From assembly GCF_001659605.2 (NCBI RefSeq), contig NC_035162.2:24718161-24782160 (forward strand): DNA of 64,000 bases. Direction: 5' to 3'. Shown here in pieces: positions 11,447 to 22,151 of the stretch. Under the pieces are notes generated by a model, which was given only the letters and a program-made list of their open reading frames with translations, did not search any database and had not been told where the DNA came from. Every line of letters begins with the position of its first letter. The stretch's first letter is position 1. The stretch is from Manihot esculenta. Taxonomy: Eukaryota > Streptophyta > Magnoliopsida > Malpighiales > Euphorbiaceae. Made by a program: the position numbers and the translations under genes.

Positions 11447-14170
11447 TGGATGGTCCTCTCTGACTGTCCATCAGTCTGAGGATGGAAAGCAGTGCTAAAG
11501 TCCAACCTGGTACCCATAGCACTTTGCAGACTCTGCCAAAATCTGGAGGTGAACTGGGGTCCCTTATCAGACACTATTGAAACAGGAGTCCCATGCAACC
11601 TGACCACTTCATCAACAAACACCTGCGCCAATTTATCCACAGAGTAGCCACTCCTAACAGGGATGAAGTGAGCAGATTTGGTCAGTCTGTCCACAATCAC
11701 CCATATGGAGTCCAATCTGTTGGATGTTGCCGGTAACCCCACCACAAAATCCATAGCTATATTCTCCCATTTTCACTCTGGAATCGGCAGTGGGTTAAGC
11801 ATTCCAGCCGGCTTCTGATGTTCTAGCTTCACCCTCTGACATACTTCATAGGCGGACACAAACTGTGCCACTTCTCTCTTCATAGTTGGCCACCAATAAA
11901 CTCTCTTCAAATCTTGATACATTTTGGTGGCTCCAGGGTGAACATTGTATCTAGCATTATGAGCTTCCCTCATAATGTCGCCTTTCAGACTCACGTCATC
12001 TGGTACACATAACCTGTTCCCATAGCGAAGGATCCCCTTGCTATCAAATCTAAACTCTTCATTCTTGTTTGCTTGAACTGCTCTGGCTATCTTTACTAAC
12101 TCGGGGTCCTCATGCTGTTTCTCAGCCACTTGCTCCAGAAATACGGGTGTCACCCTCATCTGGGCTATCAAAGCACCTGTACCAGACAACTCCAATTGCA
12201 GCCCTTCATTAATGAGCTTGTAGAACTCCCTCACCACCGGTCTCCTCTCTGCTGAAATATGGGATAGACTGCCAAGTGATTTTCGGCTTAGGGCATCTGC
12301 CACGACATTTGCCTTACCCGGATGGTACTGAATCTTGCAATCATAGTCACTGAGCAGTTCTACCCATCTCCTCTGCCTCAGATTCAACTCCCTCTGACTC
12401 AAGATGTACTATAAGCTTTTATGATCTGGGAAGATCTCACATTTGACCCCATAAAGGTAATGCCTCCACGTCTTAAGCGTGAAGATCACAGCTACCATCT
12501 CCAGATCGAGTGTGGGATAATTCAACTCATGCTTCTTCAGCTGTCTAGAAGTATAAGCAATTACCCTCTCATTTTGCATCAACACACAACCTAGTCCCAC
12601 ACGGGACGCATCACAATACACTGTGAAGTCTTCATTGCTGGTAGGCAGAGCTAACATCGGTGCTGACGTCAACCTTCGCTTCAGCTCTTCAAAGCTTTCT
12701 TCACACTGATCAGACCACACAAACTTCTGATTCTTCTTGGTTAATCTGGTCATAGGAGCGGCAATTTTAGAGAAGTCCTGAATGAACCTCCTGTAGTAAC
12801 CTGTCAAACCCAAAAAGCTCTTGATCTCTGTTACTGTAGTGGGTCTAGGCCAGTTAGCTACAGCCTCCACCTTCTTGGAGTCCACTTCAATTCCCTGTTC
12901 TGACACAACATGCCCCAAGAACGAGATGCTCCTTAACCAGAACTCACACTTGGAGAACTTGGCATACAAGCCATGCTCTCTCAGGGTCTGCAAAACCATC
13001 CTCAGATGATGGGCATGCTCCGCTGCGTTTCTAGAATACACTAAGATATCATCTATGAAGACAATAACAAAATGATCCAGATACTGGCTAAACACTCTAT
13101 TCATGAGATCCATGAATGCTGCAGGGGCATTGGTTAGCCCAAACGGCATTACTAGGAACTCATAATGCCCATATCTGGTCCTGAACGCTGTCTTCGGCAC
13201 ATCTTCTTCTCTTATTCTTAGCTGATGATACCCAGACCTCAGATCTATCTTGGAAAAACAACCTGCTTCTGCTAGCTGGTCAAATAGATCGTCGATCCTA
13301 GGTAACGAATACTTGTTCTTGGTAGTGACTTTGTTCAACTGCCTGTAGTCGATACAAATTCAGAGGGATCCATCCTTCTTTCTCACAAAAAGCACTGGAG
13401 CACCCCAAGGTGAGGTACTCGGTCGGATGAAACCCTTGTCTACCAACTCTTGCAACTGCTCCTTCAGTTCTTTCAACTCTGCTGGCGCCATCCTGTAGGG
13501 AGGGATAGAGATTGGTCGGGTTTCAGGCATCAATTCTATTTCAAACTCTATCTCCCTAGAAGGTGGTAGTCCTGGAAGCTCGTCTGGGAAGACATCTGGA
13601 AACTCCCTGACCATGGGCACTGAGGCGGGCTCCCTAACCTGACTATCCAGCTTTCTCACATGAGCTAGAAACTCTTGACAACCTCTCCTGAGCAACCTAC
13701 GAGCCTGTAGGGCTGATATCAGACCTCTAGGCGTACCCCTCCTGACTCCTCTGAAGACAACCTCTGACCCATCCTGATCTCTGAACTTGACTACCTTGTC
13801 TCTGCAGTCTAAGGTAGCACCATGAGCAGATAGCCAATCCATCCCTAGAATGACATCAAAATCTGTCAAATCTAGAACCACAAGGTCGGCTGGAAGGCAT
13901 CTACTCTCCACAAACACTGGATTATACCGGCAGACTGACTCTGCCACTGATGGATCACACTTGGGTCCACTGACCTAGAGGGGACAGTCTAACTCAGAGA
14001 CCATCAAACCCAACCTCTCGACGGCTCTCGGAGCAATGAAAGAATGAGATGCACCAGGGTCCATTAAAGCATACACATCTGAACAACCAATGATGAGATT
14101 ACCTGACACCACGGTGTTGGATGTGTTCGCCTCCTGCTGAGTCATAGTGAAGATCCGAGCTGGAGCTGAT
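11447..14170 (-). pseudogene. pol of element 2: protease, RT, RNase H, integrase N-terminus and core
   Basis: Reading leftwards: protease stretch from about 14110 (DPGAS motif), an open piece 13947-13360 to the RT K-x-D-G-S-L block, a TGA at about 13361 where element 1 has AGA, then RT 13338-12409 with FIDDI and the RNase H CDAS motif. A TAG follows, then 12402-11773 with the H-H-C-C integrase zinc-binding region ([17 protein letters not shown], then a C-x2-C-like pair in which the first Cys region is altered). A TGA at about 11773 precedes the integrase core, 11754-11447 (MDFVVGLP, DRLTKSAHF, HPQTDGQSE). The solo LTR interrupts the core at 11446. Confidence 0.87.
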
Positions 14171-14181
14171 GGACCTTCACC

Positions 14182-15699
14182 TCAGGAACCTACTGAAGAA
14201 GAGGCTACTCCTCTCCCTCTACCTCTGCCCTGAGTCATGGTTAGAGCTGCTGGCTGAGCCACACTGCCAGAAGCTGTCTGCTGGGATGGTGCCATGAAAG
14301 GTGCCCTAGGACACTCCCGAGCCATGTGTCCCTCTTGCCCACATCTGAAGTAGGCCGTGGTCCCAAACCAACACACTCCCTTGTGTAGCTTACCACACCT
14401 CGAACATTCTGCGCCATCTGAACCCGAGCTCGAGCCACCATCGAGTCCCAGACCTGATTTCAACCTGTTCCAGAACTTGTTCTTCTTTGGCTTTCTGGTG
14501 GTGTTACTCCACCTCTTACTACCTGAAGCTGCTGCACTCTGAGAAGAGGGATCCATTCTTCCCCCACCTAGGGCCTTGGAACTCGAAGACTGTGCCACTG
14601 ACTGTTTAACTTTCCCCTCAATGATGGCACTAGCCTCCATCTTTCGGGCCATATCCACTATAGCATGGAAACTCTCCCTCTCTGCTGATTGGATTAAAGA
14701 GGAATACCTGGAGTGGAGCTTCATGAAATACCTCCTAGACTTCTTCAAGTCTGTGTCAAAAGCTTGCCCTGCAAACGGCAACAGCTCCAGGAATCTATCA
14801 GTGAATTCATCCACACTCATCTACTCCGCCTGCCTTAGTTGTTCGAACTCAATCATCTTCAGCTCCCTAGAGCTATCAAGGAAAGCCCATCCTGCAAATT
14901 CATTTGCGAACTCCTCCTAGGTCATACTGTCCAATCTCAGGTCCACATAATTTTTGAACCACTCACGGGCCTTTTTGCATTTGAGTGTGAACCCCACCAT
15001 CTGAATGGCTCTACTATCATCTGCCCCTAACTCATCTGTAATCATCTTCACTGTCTTCAGATACTCAAAAGGATCATCTCCCGTCTTGAACTTGGGAGCA
15101 TCCAACTTCAAGTAATCAGTCATCTTGACCTTGCTCCCCCTAGATGAGCTAGGCTTGGGTATTTGGACTTCAGGAGCTACAGGTTCAGGGGGTGGTGGAG
15201 GAGGTGCAACATTCCCTTGATTAGGGTTTGTTACATTTGGGTAAAAAGGTGAGGGTAGATACATTGGATATTGGGGGTATGGTGGATAGCAAGGTGGATA
15301 AGGCATGAAGGTAGGGTAGGAGTTAAAGCTGGAGTAATCCGATGTACCCCCCATCGGATACCCTGGGCCCTGTGGAAAGGGTGGATATTGGGGTGGATAA
15401 CCAAACCCCGAGGCCTGAGCGCCTCCCTGAGACTCTCCTGTACCCTCCTCAGACATGCTCACATCCAAATTTCCATCCCTTCTCTGATCCTCATCCATCA
15501 CTTCCCTCACATCAGAAGACCCTCCTCGTAGATCTGTTCCCCTTCTGCTAGTATCAAAAGACCTTCTAGGGTCCCTTGACACCCTCTCCTTGCTTGATCT
15601 ATATGACATTGCCCTTGGCAATGCAAGGGGACGGGCATCCATGCCCTTATTCTCTGGTGGGACTCCAGTCAATCTCGCTGATCGATGAGTACCTCTCAT
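14182..15699 (-). pseudogene. gag of element 2, two internal stops
   Basis: Start chosen at ATG 15697-15699 (M-R-G-T-H-R-S-A), which matches element 1. Capsid text (KMTDYLKLDAPKF, AREWFKNYV) runs to a TAG at 14917-14919 where the family has Trp. A second TAG at about 14821 replaces a Glu codon just before MSVDEF. The rest (14820-14182) contains a degenerate zinc knuckle in which the second Cys pair is altered (YFRCGQEGHMARECP). The reading ends at a TGA at 14182-14184, just before the protease region. Confidence 0.85.
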
Positions 15700-15945
15700 T
15701 CTGCTTACTGAAAAACAACACATCACACAGAACATTAGCATCAAATGGTCCATGTGGAAACACATGAACCCGCAGCACATACATAGCATAACATTAATGC
15801 ACATGCATAAAATCATGGCATTTCACATCATCATTCAAGACAGGACTCTACATCCTATCCTAGTGGACATGATTTTCCTATTGTGCTTGCCCTTCTAGAA
15901 CATCTATGAGCCCGACACTCTCTAGGTCCGACCATATGAACCTAG

Positions 15946-15958
15946 GGCTCTGATACTA
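15946..15958 (-). other. Primer binding site of element 2
   Basis: GGCTCTGATACTA on the plus strand: the tRNA-iMet site as in element 1, with one substitution in the final triplet. Lies beside the 5' LTR start at 15962. Confidence 0.75.
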
Positions 15959-15961
15959 ATC

Positions 15962-18170
15962 TGTAACGACCCGAAAACCAGACTGCTACCGGCGCTAGGA
16001 TTCAGATCGGCTTAAGGCCACCGGGACCCGTAGCAAGCCTCCTATACTTGCCATATACCTAATAACATCCCATACATGATCATATATTTTCATAAAAACT
16101 TTAATCTTTTCCATTCACCAAGCTCAACCTGTGCATGCACTGAACATTAACTATACAAACCCCAGACTAGAGCCCTCATCAAATGCTCTAGTTGGGTCAT
16201 CATCACAATAATCAAGCTTGGTTTTCATAAAACATCATTAAAACATTTCATTAAAAAGATCATGTACCAAAGGGATTGACATACACTAGGGCCAAGCACA
16301 ATTCTATCCTCAATACAATTCTTTACATTACATCACATTATAACATTTTACAATACATGTCCACTACTACTATTACATAGACATAACTTCATCCTGGAAG
16401 ACTCCCTGGTCTATCCCGTACCTGCAAACCTGGGGGGGTTAAGGGAAAGGGGTGAGCTACTAGAGCCCAGTGAGCAAAATAGTAAAATATTATATTAAAA
16501 TCCATGTTTTCATGAAATGCATCACATCACAAACAAATCACATCAAGGACGGATTTGTCACCAATAGTCCTCTACATTCCAATGTGTCGGGACGTAGAAT
16601 GGGTCAACCGGACTTTCTCTTAAACATCACATATCATAACATTCCAATGTGCCGGGACGTAGAATGGGTCAACCAGACTTTCTCTTACATTATGCCGGGA
16701 CGTAGAATGGGTCAACCGGACTTCCACATTATATCATCATCACATTATATCGAGGACTAATGGGTCATCCAACATCCATCCACATCAACATCAAAGTATA
16801 CAATGCAACATATTCGTGAATTCTAATGCAAACACCCTAATATATCTCATGGCATTCGTGATGCATGAACATGCTCAAATTTAGTTTGCTTTGAAACATA
16901 AAGATTCATTCTACTCACCTCAGGCTGACTCTGAAATAGCTAACTCACTGCTGGGGTCCTCGGTTCCTCGGGTCCGAACCTACACAGGTGGAGTCAAAAT
17001 GAGGGACCAAACATACGCTAACATGACTCTAAACAACTCCCCAAAAACTCTCTAAAACATCACAAAACAATCATAGAAAGCATGCAAAGGAAGGCTGGAC
17101 AGGGCACTTTCGGCGGCAGGTTCGGCGGCCGAAAGTCCCTCAAGAGCCGAAACTCAGCCACTTTCGGCAGCACCTTCGGCGGCCAAAAGTCCCTTCCAGA
17201 GACGAAACTCATGCATCTTCGACGGCACCTTCAGCGGCCGAAACTCCCCTCCAGAGCCGAAAGTCCAACTTTCGGGGGCAGGATTTGGCAGCCAAAAGCT
17301 TGCCTCCACAGGCAGGTTCGGCGGCCGAAAGTGCCTTCGGCTGTCGAACCTGAGTTCTTCTAGAAGTGGCAGAACTCAGCCCTTATGCACATTCATGCCT
17401 ACCAAACCTTCCAAACTCAAACACAACACTCCTAAACATGCATAAACACATTCATAAGCATATAGGGGTCTCAAACTATCCTATACCTCAACAAACATCA
17501 CATAGCAACACAATAATCATGCATTTCATACTTAACCCATAAAAACCCTAACATTTAACAACTAGCCTAATCATGCATCAATACCCCCTTAAAACCCCTT
17601 AAAATATGCTCAAAACATCAAAGACGTGAGGATCGACGCTTACCTCTTGAAGATCGAGAGAATGCGTGACCCAACTTGGAGATTTGGAGAAAATGAGTTC
17701 CGGAGGTCTCCAAGCTTCACAACTTCAGTTTGAGCTCAAAATCTTCAAAACCAAGTTAAAACTTGTTAGAAACTTGAAGGATTTGAAGGAAAACCTCAAA
17801 ACCAACCATGGGAGGGCATGAACTCACCTTTGCCCGAAAATGGAGGAGAAAGCTCGCCCATTTTTGGACATGGGGCCTTTTATAGGTGGCTGGCCAGACC
17901 ACCTTCGGAAGCCAAAGATGACTTCAAAACTCCACCAAGTTCGGCGGCCGAACATGAGGTTCGGCGGCCGAACATGAGGTTCGGCGGCCGAACCTGGATT
18001 TTCCTCCATGGTGTTTTTCTTTCAAAACTCAATTTCTTTCATACTTAAAACCTTGAAAACATGTAAAAACATTTTAGAAAAACATATTCTTACCCTTCTA
18101 GAGAATTCTGACATCCGAGATTTTGCCGGACAGTAGGAATTCCGATGCCGGAGTCTAGCCAGGTATTACA
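15962..18170 (-). repeat. 5' LTR of element 2, 2.2 kb
   Basis: Starts TGTAACGACCC, ends AGGTATTACA. Full-length example of the family LTR; the other copies were aligned to it by eye. Carries GC-rich TTCGGCGGCCGAA boxes at 17105-17350 and, as three near-perfect copies, at 17940-17995. Confidence 0.87.
16583..16715. repeat. Minisatellite in element 2 5' LTR
   Basis: Three copies of a unit containing GGGACGTAGAATGGGTCAAC with variable spacing. A shorter version is in the 3' LTR at about 7130-7220. Confidence 0.75.
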
Positions 18171-18370
18171 GGTGCCATTTACGAGTCTCTCAATCTCGTT
18201 CTTTAATTGTCGACATTCTTTCATTGTGTGACCATAATCTTTATGTAAGTAACAATACTTGGTCCTGTCCTATTTTTCCACCTTCTCTGGATTGAGCTTG
18301 GGCGGCCACCTGATTTCTTTATCATTCTTCCTGATCCACATCAAGATACGAGTTCGTGAGTCACTTAGCG

Positions 18371-18543
18371 TGTAACAGTCAGCTGCCTACTTGGGATTCA
18401 ATCCCACATTGACGGATTATGGCAATTCCGAATTGTATATAATAGCTAGCACAAAACTACTAAATAAATTGGGTTAACCATTTTGGATCAAGTGAAAAGT
18501 GGGTTCAAAAGTAATTTGGGTCAGTTTGGACCGTGCTGTTTTA
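18371..18543 (+). repeat. TRIM left LTR
   Basis: 173 bp; includes TATATAATAGC, a possible TATA element. Confidence 0.85.
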
Positions 18544-18736
18544 ATTGGTATCAGAGCCACCATGGGTCAGACAAATTGTGCGGAGCTAGTGGACTTGCGA
18601 GGAAAGGGCTACTCGTGTGAGACAAGATAGAGCCGCCCGAGGTACTAGCAAACTGAATACCCGAGGATCTGATCCTAGTTTACAATTGTATCTAATTCAG
18701 TTACGATGAGGACGTCACAAATTTAGCAGGACCAAG

Positions 18737-18909
18737 TGTAATGGTCAGTTACTTGCTTAGGATTCAATCCCACATCGACGGATTACGGCAATTCCGAATT
18801 GTATATAATAGCTAGCACGAAACTACTAAATAACTTGGATTAACCATTTTGAGCCAAGTGGAAAGTGGGTCCAAAAGTTATTTGGGCCAATTTGGATCGG
18901 GTTGTTTCA
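18737..18909 (+). repeat. TRIM right LTR
   Basis: 173 bp; aligns along its full length with the left LTR. Confidence 0.85.
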
Positions 18910-20048
18910 TAGAGGGGTATAATTCTTATACTTACTCTGTTCGTCCTTCTTTCGCGAGATGGGTAGCTCCTGTGATTCCCTTCATGAGCTCATCTCTCGG
19001 ACTTTGACTTAGCTTCTAACTTTCCTTCTTGTCTTCTTTTAGTATTTGAATCTTATCATCCAACTTGATATACTTCTGGGCCTTATCTATTAGCTGTTGG
19101 TATGTCGCGACTAGATTTTTTATTAAGAAATCCATGAACTTGACATTATGAGTTCCTTTCTTCAACACCTCACATGCTATCTCATGATTAAACTCTTCCC
19201 TCTGTATGGCTTCAATATCGAAACGAGAAATAAAACTCCTTAAAAACTCACCCTCTTCTTAATGAATCTTCTGCAGGTTCGAGAAAAGCTTTTTGAGAGG
19301 TATGCAAGTGATAAATCTGGATTTGAATATCACTATGTAAAGTTTTGGATTAGACATGGACTTAGGCGTTGATACTATTTTTGAGCCAAACCTATAAGTT
19401 TTAACGGGAACACTCGGCATAATAAAAAATCATTTACATTTTAAAGTTGCATGGTCATCCTAAAAATAGCTAGATGAATTCGGGGGTCTGCCATTCCATC
19501 ATACTTTTCTAAACTGGACAACTTAAACTTGGCGAAAAAAGTTTCCGCTAGTATTTCTTCCGAAAGAGGCGAGACCCCATCTAAATTGAAATCCTCTTCC
19601 TATTCTTTTTGGTATCTTTGTACGGCCTGTACTATCTTCCAATCCACTCCCTTCGGAGCCTTATCTTATTCATCTTCGAATTCGAACTTACCTTTATGCT
19701 GCAATTTGACCTCTTTCGTCTGGGCTCTTGGGGTGTCTATAGAGACTTCATACCTTTTTACAGGGTCCATCTTAGACGCCTCTTCCCGAGTCTTATACCG
19801 TCCGAGAGTAGCCTGCAACCTTGGATATACTGGAGTATCTGGTTGTTTAAATAATTAAGGTCTGCTTCGTTGATCAATGGAGGCATGTTCTCCTGATTAT
19901 CTGGGATAGAGGAAATAATGACTCCCTCGTTGGTAACTATATTGTCAATAGTTGTAGGGCTTCTGGCCATTTCGAATGAGAAAAAATGATAGGGAACTGA
20001 TTGTAATCCAAAATAGGGTTTAATGGATTTTTCAGCAACGAAACCAAA

Positions 20049-20560
20049 TGATATTGCTGAGATTAGATTAATGACGTAAGCAGAATGGAGCTGTATTGTG
20101 ATTGGCTAGAACCTGCAAGAGAGGAAGTGTGAGACCATGGTGGGTGCCCACGGCAGCCACTCCGACGCTCAAGTCATTATCCTGAAGAATATAGAGAAAG
20201 TAATAGACTACTTGGAGTTTGAGTAGTATTAGAGATAGCGTACCTCTGTCCTTGCAATTGCTCCTGTTTTATAGTGCAAGAAAATGAAGCTAACATAACA
20301 TGTCTTAAAAATTCAGCAATAATATGGCCGGCTACTTGATAAGGAACATTGCCAGCTAATAAATTACTAATCCCGCAATCTCAGGAGAGACGAGAGTGCG
20401 CTTGATAACAGTAACTTTGTGTCAAGACCCGACCTATCAAGAAAGGGTGAGTCATGACGGTAATCCGGGTGTTAAAGTGTTCGGATCTCCCTTTCCTTAG
20501 GCGGGATTGTGTTTCCCACTTGTCGGATTCTTGCCACGTGGCCCCTGTTTTGTGATGATA
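20049..20560 (-). repeat. Probable 5' LTR/leader remnant of the third Gypsy element
   Basis: Follows the gag start on its 5' side. Begins TGATATTGCTGAG and contains GGGTGCCC...CTCCGACGCTCAAGTC, a motif shared with the LTR at 44082-44781. A second LTR-like start, TGTCAAGACCCG, lies at about 20420, so two LTR fragments may be present. I found no clear right boundary or TSD. Confidence 0.4.
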
Positions 20561-20569
20561 ACTCATAAC

Positions 20570-22140
20570 TTATTTTGGATGAATATTATGTAAGATCAGT
20601 CATATTTTTATAAAAATAAAATGCCAAAAATTAATAGTAACAAAGTTAGGACATAAAAATAAAAATCCAAATTATATATTCTGCTTAAGATTTATTATGT
20701 GCACAATGTTTATTTTATATGTATTTCACATGAAATATGTTAAATATGATGTTGTTGATGTATTTAAATTTGAACCGGAAATGAGAATGGGGTTTGGTGT
20801 TGGATGCGCTTTCTTTCTATAAACAATTGTATTCTTTGTGATCTCTTCTTATTGTCGTAAGATAATGGTAGAAAAGAGAATTAGAAATTCAACTAATATG
20901 CATGATTTTCAATTTTAGGATAAAAAATGTAAAGACCTCAAATATTAATTATAAATACAAAGTCATGCATCAGCAAATTTAATTGCATCAAAGAAGATTA
21001 AAATTTTAGTACTTACTATCATATATTATTAATATCTAATAACAAATTTCATTTAAAAAATTATATTTTTAGCAAAATAAAATTTACTAAATTTCAATAA
21101 TGGTAGATACTAATGATAACATGAGAATTATTTAAATCAAAAAATCCCAACATATGATTTTCCTCTTAACTTCTATCTATTCAAAAGGTTGAGTTATACA
21201 TCTCATACTAGATGTTAGGAGAACAATAAGAAAAAAACTTTAAAACACAAGCCATTTGAAAATAGAATGTGTGAAAAATTACATGGAATATAGATTGTAT
21301 CGGGGGGGGGGGGGGGGGTTTATATTGAATAAATTATAATAATTTAGGTTTGATATTCAAAATTTATAACATTTGATTTAATGTATTAGAAACACTATTT
21401 TATTTTTTTATTATATTTTAATTATTTATGTCTATTTATTTTTTCTATAAATTATTTAAATTGAATAAAATTTTAGCTGATAATATTTTATACAATTTGT
21501 TCTATTAATTCTTTAATTGTTTTATACTTTATCATAATTAATTTTTTATAATAATTTTAATAAATTATATGTAATTATTCACATTAGAACAATAAATATA
21601 TAAATTTAAAAATATCACTTGAGATAACTGTATAAATCTAAACAGATCATTTACCAATCTTTCCGTAACTTATTTTAAAACTCAATTATATATATATATA
21701 TAAATAAATAAAAAGGAGACACTCAAATTTTCAACATGACTAGCAAGCCAAACAGCGAAACAAACATTAATTTCTCCTTCAAATTTTGACTTGTTAAACA
21801 GAAAAGAGAGTTTCACCAAATCAGTTTAGATACAGAGAGAAACATTCTAACACAATTAATTCGAAGAGAAAGAAAGTATTGTTCAATTATACGGATCTAG
21901 TAAATTAAATCTAGATAAAATTTTTCTATCACAATTTTTGTATTAAAAATATAATAATGATTGTTAATGATTATTTTGTATTTGGTAATTCATTTGAATT
22001 TAACAACAATAACAACCTCCGTAATGAACGCAAATTTTCTTAAACTAGAAAGGAAAATAAAGGTAATTAAATCTCAATATGCTATACTTTCAAAAAAAAA
22101 AAAAATCTCAATATGCTAGAACTTGCTCTTAGAGTCTGAA
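20570..22140. other. AT-rich intergenic stretch
   Basis: No coding signal seen. Contains a 17-base G run (21302-21318), a short TA repeat near 21690 and an A run near 22095. The 3' UTR and terminator of the receptor kinase should lie at its right end. Confidence 0.6.
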
Positions 22141-22151
22141 GGGATGAATTT

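Larger units (their letters stand above)
6830..18170 (-). mobile_element. Element 2: Ty3/Gypsy chromovirus (Tekay/Del-like), host of two insertions
   Basis: Minus-strand element with 3' LTR remainder (6830-8631), polypurine tract, chromodomain, integrase (interrupted by a solo LTR), RNase H, RT, protease, gag, PBS and 5' LTR (15962-18170). The first part of its 3' LTR should lie left of the window because element 1 inserted there: the junction at 6830 matches position 16282 of the 5' LTR. It is inserted in the gag of an older Gypsy element; the right flank is GGTGC (18171-18175). Scattered stops in gag and pol make it non-functional. Confidence 0.88.
18371..18909 (+). mobile_element. TRIM: miniature terminal-repeat retrotransposon
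   Basis: Two direct terminal repeats of 173 bp each (18371-18543 and 18737-18909), starting TGTAA and ending TGTTTYA, surround a 193-bp interior. A perfect tRNA-iMet primer binding site TGGTATCAGAGCC (18546-18558) lies just inside the left repeat, so orientation is plus. Flanks TAGCG / TAGAG form an imperfect TSD. The repeats differ at roughly two dozen positions by eye, suggesting an old insertion. It has no coding capacity; movement would need proteins in trans. Confidence 0.87.
18171..19970 (-). pseudogene. gag of an older third Ty3/Gypsy element (Tat/Athila-like), broken
   Basis: The N-terminal ATG is at 19968-19970 (MARSPTTIDNIV); reading leftwards the gag is frameshifted and is cut by the TRIM at 18371-18909. 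The final stretch 18290-18171 encodes the CYLHKDYGHTMKECRQLKNEIERL motif type (shown in part: YLHKDYGHTMKEC), typical of gag in large plant Gypsy elements. Element 2 inserted right after this motif, so pol, if preserved, lies beyond element 2, outside the window. Confidence 0.75.

Noticed and set aside
18371..18909. Assignment of the TRIM to the Cassandra family
   Set aside because: I could not find a convincing 5S-rRNA-like promoter in the LTR; only a weak GCTTGGGATTC-like resemblance.
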